Shown: positions 1-6,074 of the stretch, piece by piece
How the letters are laid out: every line of letters starts with the position of its first letter
Numbering within the stretch: position 1 is the first letter of the stretch
Origin: FEN-1219 sp037445815
Lineage (GTDB): Bacteria > Pseudomonadota > Gammaproteobacteria > Steroidobacterales > Rariloculaceae
Assembly: GCA_037445815.1 (NCBI GenBank)
Contig: JBBIJV010000190.1
Span: 1-6,863 of the forward strand
Length of the DNA stretch: 6,863 bases
Direction: 5' to 3'
Translations under genes and position numbers: made by a program
The notes under the pieces: model-generated
What the model was told of the DNA's origin: nothing
The model's database searches: none
The model's input: the letters and a program-made list of their open reading frames with translations, nothing else

Positions 1-2
1 GC

Positions 3-50
3 GGCGGGGGCGGCGGCGGGGGCGGGGGCGGAGGCGGTGGGGGTGGCGGC
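3..50 (+). repeat. Polyglycine codon tract with four G5 runs
   Basis: Sixteen glycine codons in a row (GGC, GGG, GGA, GGT mixed) lie in frame with the downstream coding region. Four runs of five guanines occur at 6-10, 18-22, 24-28 and 39-43, all on the coding strand, so the mRNA could form a G-quadruplex. Such tracts between the signal peptide and the mature domain occur in this secreted family. The tract may extend upstream of the window. Confidence 0.85.
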
Positions 51-737
51 GTGTCGCTCGAGCCGCCGCAAGCGCCGGTCCCATTCGATCCGGACGGCCC
101 GCCGATCGCGGCCTTCTTCGAAGCCGGCCAGAACATGGAGGGCGGTCTTCCCTATACGCCCTGGGCGAAGCAGCTCAGGGATCAACGCTTTGCGCTGCGC
201 GCGCGCGACAACCCGGATGCCCGCTGCTTGCCGATGGGCTTTCTTCAGTTCCATCAGCAGCCGCAGCCGCGCATGATCATCCAGACGGAAAAGCTGATCC
301 TGATCGAGTACGAAGCGAATTACGGCATTCGCCACATCTACTTGGACGGTCGCGAGCTGCCGCCGCAAGGCGAGCCGCAGCCGTGGTGGTACGGATACTC
401 CGTCGGGCACTGGGAGGGCGACGATCTCGTCGTGGAGACGAACAACCTGCGCGGTGCCGACGAGGACAGCCCGTACGACGGGTGGCTCGACGTGAACGGC
501 AGCCCTTACACGCGCCAGGCGAAGATCACCGAGCGCTTCCGCCGGCCGACGTTCGGCCATTTACAGATCGACTTTACGATCGACGATCCGAAGGCCTACA
601 CCAAACCGTGGACGGTGCGCGTCGATCAGCGGCTATTGCCGGATCAGGAATTGATCGAATTCGTCTGCAACGAGAATCAACAGTTCGGTAGCAGAATTCA
701 GCTGGATGAGGAGCCCGCTAGTGAATCAGGCCAATAG
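3..737 (+). CDS. Secreted-type protein of unknown function, 5' end outside window
   Basis: The reading frame is open from the window edge, so the true start and any signal peptide lie upstream. The visible part begins with 16 consecutive glycine codons and then a globular region of about 228 residues ending at TAG 735-737. I recognise the pattern of a widespread uncharacterised family often found beside DUF6152 proteins. Its hallmarks here are ARCLPMG near the start, LDGRELPP, WWYGYSVGHWEGDDLVVET, SPYTRQAKITERFRRP and IDDPKAYTKPW. Members usually carry an N-terminal signal peptide, so an envelope or periplasmic location is likely but not shown here. GTG at 51 could be called as a start, but the glycine tract continues the same frame and the GTG has no usable Shine-Dalgarno, so I treat it as internal. 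The end overlaps the next gene by 17 bases, which suggests a shared transcript. No enzymatic function can be assigned. Confidence 0.72.
   Translation, partial: GGGGGGGGGGGGGGGGVSLEPPQAPVPFDPDGPPIAAFFEAGQNMEGGLPYTPWAKQLRDQRFALRARDNPDARCLPMGFLQFHQQPQPRMIIQTEKLILIEYEANYGIRHIYLDGRELPPQGEPQPWWYGYSVGHWEGDDLVVETNNLRGADEDSPYDGWLDVNGSPYTRQAKITERFRRPTFGHLQIDFTIDDPKAYTKPWTVRVDQRLLPDQELIEFVCNENQQFGSRIQLDEEPASESGQ
708..713 (+). promoter_or_regulatory. Shine-Dalgarno GAGGAG that decides the DUF6152 gene start
   Basis: GAGGAG sits 7 bases before GTG 721, an ideal spacing. The alternative in-frame ATG at 706 overlaps this motif and has no comparable upstream site. The motif lies within the last codons of the upstream gene, so translation is probably coupled. 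Confidence 0.6.
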
Positions 738-1221
738 CAGCCGCAGCCGCGGCGTCACCAAGAACGCAGTCGTCACGAGCATCGCGATTGCCGCGGCCGC
801 GGCGTCGCTGCCGCTGTTCGCCCATCACTCGTTTTCCGCGGAGTTCGACGCGAGCAAGGAGATCAAAGCAACGGGCGCCGTCACGAAGCTCGATTGGCAA
901 AATCCGCACGCGTGGATCCACATGACCGCGACGGAGATCTGCGAGCGCACCGCTGCTCGGGGCCCCGACGCCGTCGAGCAAGAGTGGCAATGCCGCTCGC
1001 CCGCCGGCGACGAGAAGGGGGCCGATTGGGCCTTCGAGCTCGGCAGCCCGAACGGATTGATGCGTCAAGGCTGGACGCGCAACGCGCTGAAGCAGGGCGA
1101 CATCATCACGGTTCAGGGCTCGCGCGCGCGCGATGGAAGCACGAACTCGAACGCCCGCACGGTGACGACGGCCGACGGCAAGCGCATGTTCGCCGGGTCG
1201 AGCCAAGACGCGACCCCGTAA
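721..1221 (+). CDS. DUF6152-type small secreted protein
   Basis: A 166-residue protein from GTG 721 (171 from ATG 706) ending at TAA 1219-1221. The N-terminus is a classical signal peptide: basic residues R8, R10 and K14, a hydrophobic Ala-rich stretch at about 16-33, and a likely cleavage after LFA34 just before HHSF. The mature part matches the DUF6152 pattern: HHSFSAEFD, then GAVTKLDWQNPHAWI, WAFELGSP, GWTRNALKQGD and a final DGKRMFAGS. This family is predicted periplasmic or exported and has no established function. One oddity is a longer loop between the NPHAW motif and the WAFELGS motif, with cysteines at 74 and 91 that could form a disulfide outside the cytoplasm. The gene overlaps the preceding unknown gene by 17 bases, and the two families are often neighbours. 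It is probably unrelated to the downstream end-joining genes. Confidence 0.78.
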   Translation: MNQANSSRSRGVTKNAVVTSIAIAAAAASLPLFAHHSFSAEFDASKEIKATGAVTKLDWQNPHAWIHMTATEICERTAARGPDAVEQEWQCRSPAGDEKGADWAFELGSPNGLMRQGWTRNALKQGDIITVQGSRARDGSTNSNARTVTTADGKRMFAGSSQDATP

Positions 1222-1461
1222 TCGCGCCGAGCATCGGCGCAGGCAACCGCTTCAACAACGGGTTTCTGCGCTCGCGCCGCAAGTTGCGGCTCGGCGGCGA
1301 AAGGGCTCGGGCTACGGCCGCGAGCTCGGGCGGTTCGGCATCCGAGAATTCGTGAACGTGAAGACCGTTTGAGAGGCGAGCCGAGCGCGTGAGCGGGAGC
1401 CCGAACGCTGCCCGGCGCTTCGGTATGGAACTTGCGCGCCGCCCGTTCGAGGAGGCTCGCG
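1222..1461 (+). other. Intergenic region upstream of the ku pair
   Basis: This 240-base gap holds no gene I can support. It has a dyad GCCGCAAGTTGCGGC at 1276-1290 (5-base stem, 5-base loop) without a following T tract, so it is not a convincing terminator for the DUF6152 gene. A small dyad AACG-N7-CGTT lies at 1355-1369. No sigma-70 promoter stands out. The ku promoter most likely lies here because the preceding gene is functionally unrelated, but read-through from upstream cannot be excluded. Confidence 0.5.
1450..1455 (+). promoter_or_regulatory. Shine-Dalgarno AGGAGG for the first ku
   Basis: A perfect AGGAGG lies 6 bases before ATG 1462. It fixes the start there, rather than at the further upstream TTG 1432 or the internal ATG 1477. 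Confidence 0.8.
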
Positions 1462-2355
1462 ATGGCGGCGCGCGCAATGTGGAAAGCCGATCTCGCGCTC
1501 GGCGAGATCAAGGTGCCGGTCAAGCTCTACGCGGCCGTGCGGGACGCGAAAGTTCACTTTCGGTTGCTGCATGCCGCAGACGGTGCGCCGGTCAAGCAGC
1601 ACATTGTGCATCCCGAGACGGCGCGGCCCGTGCCGCCGGAAGCGATCAAGAAGGCCGTCGCCGTCGATCGCGGCGTCTACGTGGTGCTCACGGAAGAGGA
1701 GCAGGCCGCGCTCGCGCCGAAGCCGTCGCGGCTCATCAGCGTGGAGCAGGCGGTCGCGGCGAGCGCCATCGACGAGCGCTGGTTCGACCGCCCGTACTAC
1801 TTGGGCCCCGACGGCGACGACGAGGGCTACTTCGCGCTCGCCGAGGCGCTCGCGGCGAGCGCCATCGACGAGCGCTGGTTCGACCGCCCGTACTACTTGG
1901 GCCCCGACGGCGACGACGAGGGCTACTTCGCGCTCGCCGAGGCGCTCGCGAAGCGCGAGGCCGTCGGCGTCGCGCACTGGGTGCTGCGCAACAAGCGCTA
2001 CGTCGGCGCGCTGCACGCGAGCGGCGGCTACTTGCTGCTCGAGACACTGCGGTATGCGCAAGAGATCGTCGAGGTCGGCGCCTTGAGGCCGAGCGCGAAC
2101 CGCGCCCCGCACAAGCGCGAGATCGCGCTCGCCGAGCAGCTGATCGGCGCGCTCGAGGATCGCTTCGACCCGAGCGCGTTCCGCGACGAGTATCAGGAGC
2201 AGCTGAAAGGCTTGCTCGCCGCGAAGGCGGCCGGCAAGGTCGTGCGCTTCCCGAAGGCGCCGGAGCGAAAACGCGAGGAATCGCTCGTCGCGAGCTTGCA
2301 GGCGAGCTTGAAGTCGTCGCGGCGCAAGGAGACGAGCCATGGCCGCCGAGCTTGA
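1462..2355 (+). CDS. ku: Ku DNA end-binding protein, paralog 1, with internal 32-residue duplication
   Basis: Bacterial Ku is a homolog of eukaryotic Ku70/80 that forms a dimeric ring around broken DNA ends and recruits LigD for NHEJ. This 297-residue protein starts with the typical Ku opening (MWKADLALGEIKVPVKLY at 6-23), followed by the VHFRLLH segment, VYVVLTEEEQ at 72-81, the FDRPYYLGPDGDDEGYFALAEAL region, and WVLRNKRYVGAL and LLLETLRYA in the later core. The C-terminal part is helical and basic, and includes LVASLQASL, which resembles the conserved short motif near the end of many bacterial Kus. The striking feature is a perfect repeat: residues 99-130 recur as 131-162. Without it the protein would be 265 residues, a normal Ku length. 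The zinc-finger cysteines seen in some Kus are absent. Its stop lies inside the second ku (17-base overlap), so the two are probably co-translated. Whether the duplication leaves the protein functional cannot be judged from sequence alone. Confidence 0.93.
   Translation: MAARAMWKADLALGEIKVPVKLYAAVRDAKVHFRLLHAADGAPVKQHIVHPETARPVPPEAIKKAVAVDRGVYVVLTEEEQAALAPKPSRLISVEQAVAASAIDERWFDRPYYLGPDGDDEGYFALAEALAASAIDERWFDRPYYLGPDGDDEGYFALAEALAKREAVGVAHWVLRNKRYVGALHASGGYLLLETLRYAQEIVEVGALRPSANRAPHKREIALAEQLIGALEDRFDPSAFRDEYQEQLKGLLAAKAAGKVVRFPKAPERKREESLVASLQASLKSSRRKETSHGRRA
1754..1950 (+). repeat. Exact 96-bp tandem duplication inside the first ku
   Basis: Bases 1754-1854 are identical to 1850-1950, a period of 96 bases present in about 2.05 copies with no mismatch seen. 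The period is a multiple of three, so the frame is kept and 32 residues (AASAIDERWFDRPYYLGPDG and 12 more) are repeated. The two copies diverge immediately outside these limits. Perfect identity, including synonymous positions, points to a very recent event or an assembly artefact. Confidence 0.97.
2326..2331 (+). promoter_or_regulatory. Shine-Dalgarno AAGGAG for the second ku
   Basis: AAGGAG lies 7 bases before ATG 2339, within the last codons of the first ku. Together with the 17-base gene overlap it supports translational coupling of the two Ku proteins. Confidence 0.75.
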
Positions 2356-3343
2356 AGCCGTTGCGGGCCCGCGCGCGTTCTGGAGCGGCACGCTGACGTT
2401 CGGCCTGGTGAGCGTGCCCGTCGATCTCTTTCCCGCCGTGCGCTCGCGGCGCATCGCGATGCGCATGCTCGGCCCCGACGACCAGCCGCTCGTGCGGCGC
2501 TATTTCTGCTCGGCGGACGGCAACGCCCTGACGCGCGACGACATCGTGCGCGGCTACGAGAACGAAGACGGCAGCTTCACGATCGTCTCGGACGAGGAGC
2601 TCGACGCGCTCGCGCCGAAGAAGTCGCGCGACATCGACCTGCGTCTGTTCGTGAGGCGCGAAGAGATCCCGCGCCAGCTGCTCGAGCGGCCGTACGTGCT
2701 GGCGCCCGCCGGCGAGTCGACGAAGGCGTATCACCTGCTCGCCGAGACCATGGAGCGGGCCGGCAAGGCCGGCATTGCCACGTTCGTCATGCGCGGCAAG
2801 GAATATCTCGCGGCGATCTTTGCCGAGGGCGGCACGCTGCGCGCCGTCACCATGCGCTTCACGACCGAGCTCCGCACGCCCGACGACGTCGGGTTGCCGG
2901 CGGTGACGCGCGCGCCGGCCGAACACCGGCAGGAAATGGAGCGCGCGCTCGCCGAGCTTACGGCCAAGGAGCTCGATCGCAACCTGCTCGAGGACGAATA
3001 CAGCCGCAGGCTGCTCGAGCTCGCCGAGGCGAAGCGCGACGCCGAGCGCGACGTGGTCGAGATCGAGGAGGCGCCGCCGGCCGACGACGAGGAGACGGCC
3101 GACATCATCGACATCATGGCCGCGCTCAAGGAACGCATCGGCGCTGCCGCGCGCAAGCCCGCGCGCGCGGAGCCCGCGGAACGCGGGCGCGCACGTGCGC
3201 CGCCGCGGCGCGTGGCGGGCGACGATGCGCTCGCGGACAAGAGCAAGCAAGAGCTCTACGAGCAGGCGAAGAAGCTCGGCGTGAAAGGGCGAAGCTCGAT
3301 GTCGCGCGAAGAGCTGATCGCGGCGCTGCTCGAGGCCGGTTAG
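2339..3343 (+). CDS. ku: Ku DNA end-binding protein, paralog 2, with C-terminal SAP/Rho-N-like module
   Basis: A 334-residue bacterial Ku that binds DNA double-strand ends and recruits LigD. The Ku core runs from about 14 (FWSGTLTFGLVSVPVDLF) through FTIVSDEELDALAPKKSRDI at 80-99 and LLERPYVLAPAGESTKAYHLLAE at 114-136 to VMRGKEYLAAI at 150-160 and the RFTTEL strand near 173-178. A helical, charged region follows (about 195-245), then DIIDIMAALKERIG at 255-268, which matches the short conserved motif after the core in many bacterial Kus. A basic Ala/Pro/Arg-rich linker at 269-297 leads to a terminal module at 298-334 (LADKSKQELYEQAKKLGVKG, then RSSMSREELIAALLEAG). This resembles the SAP or Rho N-terminal helix-extension-helix fold, known in some Ku proteins as a DNA-binding add-on. 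Sequence and architecture differ clearly from the first Ku, so this is an old paralog rather than a recent copy. It probably pairs with the first Ku, but homodimers remain possible. Confidence 0.95.
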   Translation: MAAELEAVAGPRAFWSGTLTFGLVSVPVDLFPAVRSRRIAMRMLGPDDQPLVRRYFCSADGNALTRDDIVRGYENEDGSFTIVSDEELDALAPKKSRDIDLRLFVRREEIPRQLLERPYVLAPAGESTKAYHLLAETMERAGKAGIATFVMRGKEYLAAIFAEGGTLRAVTMRFTTELRTPDDVGLPAVTRAPAEHRQEMERALAELTAKELDRNLLEDEYSRRLLELAEAKRDAERDVVEIEEAPPADDEETADIIDIMAALKERIGAAARKPARAEPAERGRARAPPRRVAGDDALADKSKQELYEQAKKLGVKGRSSMSREELIAALLEAG

Positions 3344-3350
3344 CGCCGCG

Positions 3351-5840
3351 TCAGTCGACGAGCGGACGGCGCGCGGCCTCGAACCCTTCCCACGGATCGC
3401 GCTTGCGCGCGCGGATCAGCTGCGGCACCTCACGCAGGCCGAAGCGCGGCGCGCTCGGCGCATGCGGCCGAAGGTCGTCCCATTCGATCGGCAGCGCGAT
3501 CGGCGCGCCGGGGCGCGCGCGCGGGGAATACGGCCCGATTGCCGTGGCTTCTTTGTCGTTGCGCAAGTAGTCGACGAAGATCTTGCCGGCGCGCTTCTTC
3601 TTCGACATCGATGCCACGAAGCGCCGCGGCTCGGCGCGCACCATCTCGAGCACGAACGCGTGCGTGAACTTCTTGACGGCCGGCCAGGTGGGCCCCGGCT
3701 TCACGGGCACGACGACGTGCAGGCCCTTGCCGCCCGTCAGCTTCGCGAACGCGTTGAGGCCCAGCGCTTCGAGCCGCTCCTTTGCCGCGAGCCCGGCCGC
3801 GGCGACCTCGCTCCACGGCACGTCGGGCGCGGGGTCGAGGTCGAACACCAAGACGTCCGGCCGGTCGAGATGCTCGGCGCGCGCGCCCCACACGTGGATC
3901 TCGAGCACGCCGATCTGCGCGAGCGCGCGCAGCGACGCGACGTCGTCGATCATCGCGTACGGGGCCTCCCCCGGCGTCACCTCGACGCGCGGCACGACGG
4001 CCGGCACGCCGGCGCCGATGTGCTTCTGATAGAAGCAGTGCGCGCCGTAGCCGTCGGGGCAGCGAAACATCGTCAGCGGCCGCCCGCGCAGCAGCGGCAG
4101 CGCCGGCTCCGCGACGGCGCTCCAGTAGTCGGCGAGCTCGCGCTTCGTGACGCCGGGATCGGGGTAGAGCACCTTGTCGGGATGCGTGAGCTTCACCGTC
4201 CTCGCGCCGCGCGGCTTCTTCGCCGCGGCCGCCGCCGGCGCTTTCGGATCGGTATCCGCTTCAGCTTCCTCGTGCGCGGCTTCGGGCGGCGGCGTGGCGC
4301 TCTCGATGACGACTTCCTCCGCCGTCTTGTCCTCGCGCAGGCCCTGGTACACGGGGTGGCGGAGCCGGCCGTCGCTCGTTCGCTCCGTGTACGCGATCTC
4401 GGCGACGAGCTTCGGCTCCACCCAGTGCACGCCGCGCGCGACGCCGCGCGCGGAGTCCCTCTCGACGGGCATCGTGGGGGCCTCGAGCGGTTTCAAACGC
4501 GCGTGCAGCGACTTCAGCGTGCGTTCGTCGAAGCCCGTGCCGACCTTGCCCGCGTAACGGAGTGGCGCGCCCGGTTTCTCGCGAGTAGCGACGAGCAGCG
4601 CGCCGAACCCCGTGCGCGAGCCCGCGGGATCCGTGAAGCCGACGACGACGAGCTCTTCGCGCTTGTGGCACTTGATCTTGAGCCAGCTGCGCGTGCGAGT
4701 GGCAAGGTACGGATCCGCGGCGCGCTTCGCGACGACGCCTTCGAGGCCGAGCTTGCAGGCGGCGGTGAAGAACTTCGCGCCGCCCGCGTCGACGTGCTCG
4801 CTGTAGCGAATCGCCTGCGGCGCGCCGTCGAGTAATTGCTCGAGCAGGGCCTTGCGCTCGACGAGCGGCGCGTGCGTGAGATCCCAGCCGTCGAGGTGCA
4901 GCAGATCGAATGCGACGAGCACGATCGGCGCGTCGGCGCCGGCCGTGAGCGCGTTCTGCAAGCGCTGAAAGCTCGTGAGCCCGCGCGAGTCGAAGACGAC
5001 GGCCTCGCCATCGATGAGCGCCGTGCGGCAGTCGAGCTTGCGCGCCGCTGCGGCGATGCCGCTGAAGCGGTTTGTCCAATCGTTGCCGCGGCGCGTGAGC
5101 AGCCGAGCGTCGCCGTCCTCGACGCGCAGCAGCACGCGATAGCCGTCGAGCTTCGGCTCGAACAGCCAGCCCGCGCCCTCGGGCACGCGCGTGACGGCCG
5201 TCGCGAGCTGCGGAGACGGTTTCTTGGGCAGCTCGCCGCGGTGCGCGTTCGTGACGCCGCTCGGCGCGAGCTTGGCGCGCGGCTTGCGCTTTTTCCTGGC
5301 GGGCGCGGCGGGCGCGTTCGCGGCACGGTCGGTGCGTTTGATGAGCAGCCAATGGTCCTTGCCGCCGCCCCTGCGCCCGCCGTGGCCGGCCATGCGCACC
5401 AGCGTGAACCGGCCTTTCAACTTGCGCCCGTCGAGCTCGAAGTCGAGCTTGCCCTCCTTCAAGCCCTCGTCGGCGTCGTTGAGCGGCCGCCAGTGCCCTT
5501 TGTCCCAGATCACGACGCTGCCGGCGCCGTATTGGCCCTCGGGAATCTCGCCCTCGAACGAGCCGTAGTCGAGCGGATGATCCTCGACGTGCACGGCGAG
5601 CCGGCGATCCTTCGGATTCGAGCTCGGCTCCTTCGGCACCGCCCAGCTCTTCAGCACGCCGTCGTGCTCGAGACGCAAGTCGTAATGGAGCCGCGTCGCG
5701 TCGTGCCGCTGCACGACGTACTGCAAGCCGCGGCTGTTGCTGCTGCGCGTGCCGCCGCGCGGCTCGGGCGTCTTCGCGAAGTTTCGCTTACCGTGATAGC
5801 GCTCGAGCTTGGCCGAAGCGTTGCCGCTCCGTGGTTTCAT
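3351..5840 (-). CDS. ligD: Multifunctional DNA ligase D (PE-LIG-POL)
   Basis: The central NHEJ enzyme, 829 residues from ATG 5840. The phosphoesterase domain (about 35-170) cleans 3' ends. It has the metal/catalytic set RHDATRLHYDLRLE (H46, H52, D54, R56) and VEDHPLDY (H88, Y92). A basic linker (about 172-205) precedes the ATP-dependent ligase (about 210-515) with motif I EPKLDGYR (AMP-accepting K230), motif III FDLLHLDG, motif IV EGVVAKR (367-373), motif V SWLKIKC (385-391) and a C-terminal OB fold ending in HPVYQGLREDK. An Ala/Pro/Glu-rich linker leads to the archaeo-eukaryotic primase-type polymerase (about 548-795) with VFDLDP (D667, D669), GGKGLH (H708) and VDYLRND (D757). All expected catalytic residues are present. 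This domain order is the Pseudomonas type, unlike the POL-PE-LIG order of mycobacteria. The in-frame ATG 5858 would add six residues but lacks a ribosome-binding site. The gene is convergent with the ku pair, so it has its own promoter. Confidence 0.96.
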   Translation of the reverse strand: MKPRSGNASAKLERYHGKRNFAKTPEPRGGTRSSNSRGLQYVVQRHDATRLHYDLRLEHDGVLKSWAVPKEPSSNPKDRRLAVHVEDHPLDYGSFEGEIPEGQYGAGSVVIWDKGHWRPLNDADEGLKEGKLDFELDGRKLKGRFTLVRMAGHGGRRGGGKDHWLLIKRTDRAANAPAAPARKKRKPRAKLAPSGVTNAHRGELPKKPSPQLATAVTRVPEGAGWLFEPKLDGYRVLLRVEDGDARLLTRRGNDWTNRFSGIAAAARKLDCRTALIDGEAVVFDSRGLTSFQRLQNALTAGADAPIVLVAFDLLHLDGWDLTHAPLVERKALLEQLLDGAPQAIRYSEHVDAGGAKFFTAACKLGLEGVVAKRAADPYLATRTRSWLKIKCHKREELVVVGFTDPAGSRTGFGALLVATREKPGAPLRYAGKVGTGFDERTLKSLHARLKPLEAPTMPVERDSARGVARGVHWVEPKLVAEIAYTERTSDGRLRHPVYQGLREDKTAEEVVIESATPPPEAAHEEAEADTDPKAPAAAAAKKPRGARTVKLTHPDKVLYPDPGVTKRELADYWSAVAEPALPLLRGRPLTMFRCPDGYGAHCFYQKHIGAGVPAVVPRVEVTPGEAPYAMIDDVASLRALAQIGVLEIHVWGARAEHLDRPDVLVFDLDPAPDVPWSEVAAAGLAAKERLEALGLNAFAKLTGGKGLHVVVPVKPGPTWPAVKKFTHAFVLEMVRAEPRRFVASMSKKKRAGKIFVDYLRNDKEATAIGPYSPRARPGAPIALPIEWDDLRPHAPSAPRFGLREVPQLIRARKRDPWEGFEAARRPLVD

Positions 5841-5850
5841 GGGGCCTTCG

Positions 5851-5855
5851 CCTCC
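5851..5855 (-). promoter_or_regulatory. Shine-Dalgarno GGAGG upstream of ligD
   Basis: GGAGG on the minus strand lies 10 bases before ATG 5840, with a closer AAGG in the spacer. The alternative ATG at 5858 is preceded by a GC-rich stretch with no such motif, so 5840 is preferred. The spacing is slightly long, so certainty is moderate. Confidence 0.5.
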
Positions 5856-6020
5856 CATGCCGTTTGCGCGCCGCGACGTTGGCGGCGAGGTTCATTGCAT
5901 CGTACGACGGGCGCGCTTTGACGTCGTTCTCGAGATGTACGTACAGGTCGCGCAGCCGCCGCGCGGCGCCGCAAGCTTCGCGTCGGGCGGCGTGCCGCCG
6001 TCGAGCTACGTGCAAACGAT

Positions 6021-6045
6021 ATGCCAGCCGCGCAGCTTCTGGCAT
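6021..6045. repeat. Inverted repeat ATGCCAG-N11-CTGGCAT
   Basis: The 7-base arms at 6021-6027 and 6039-6045 are perfect complements, separated by 11 bases. The size suits an operator for a dimeric regulator. It could also form a small RNA hairpin, but no T tract follows. The right arm overlaps the -24 part of the sigma-54-like sequence, so the two readings may be linked or one may be coincidence. Confidence 0.5.
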
Positions 6046-6055
6046 GCTCTTTGCT
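6040..6055 (+). promoter_or_regulatory. Possible sigma-54 (-24/-12) promoter for the SDR gene
   Basis: TGGCATGCTCTTTGCT matches the RpoN consensus TGGCACG-N4-TTGCW with one mismatch. GG (6041-6042) and GC (6053-6054) have the required 12-base offset. Transcription would begin near 6066, giving a leader of about 9 bases to ATG 6075 or 24 bases to GTG 6090. No activator-binding site was identified, and a chance match cannot be ruled out. Confidence 0.35.
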
Positions 6056-6074
6056 TCGTGGCTGCGATGGGCGA

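Larger units (their letters stand above)
5841..6074. other. Divergent intergenic region between ligD and the SDR gene
   Basis: These 234 bases should carry the promoters for ligD (minus) and the SDR gene (plus). A perfect 10-base palindrome TGTACGTACA lies at 5936-5945. No good sigma-70 promoter was recognised in either direction; the best minus-strand -10 candidate is TACGAT near 5900 and is weak. The minus strand also shows codon-like composition in this stretch (see findings). No LexA-type operator was recognised. Confidence 0.45.

Noticed and set aside
1276..1290. Dyad GCCGCAAGTTGCGGC as an intrinsic terminator
   Set aside because: The stem is only 5 bases with a realistic loop and no T tract follows, so it is a poor terminator candidate.
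1427..1449. GGAACTT resembling an ECF (sigma-E or EcfG type) -35 element before the first ku
   Set aside because: No -10 element occurs at the correct spacing, since a GTT follows after only 13 bases. A start site there would also remove or overlap the Shine-Dalgarno.
1432..1461. TTG 1432 as the start of the first ku
   Set aside because: The AGGAGG at 1450-1455 is ideally spaced for ATG 1462, and the extra residues would be Arg-rich and not Ku-like.
1736..3250. Long minus-strand open frame opposite both ku genes (504 codons)
   Set aside because: It is an antisense shadow of GC-rich coding DNA. It has low-complexity Arg/Ala-rich composition and matches no family, while the plus strand encodes clear Ku proteins.
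3462..5921. Two long plus-strand open frames opposite ligD (3462-4835 and 4836-5921)
   Set aside because: Both lie antisense to LigD, whose motifs are complete. Their composition is typical of shadow frames, with no recognisable domain.
5936..5945. Palindrome TGTACGTACA as a LexA (SOS) box controlling ligD
   Set aside because: It is too short and has the wrong spacing for the CTGT-N8-ACAG box, and it does not fit the GAAC-N4-GTTC type either. It is kept only as an unassigned palindrome.
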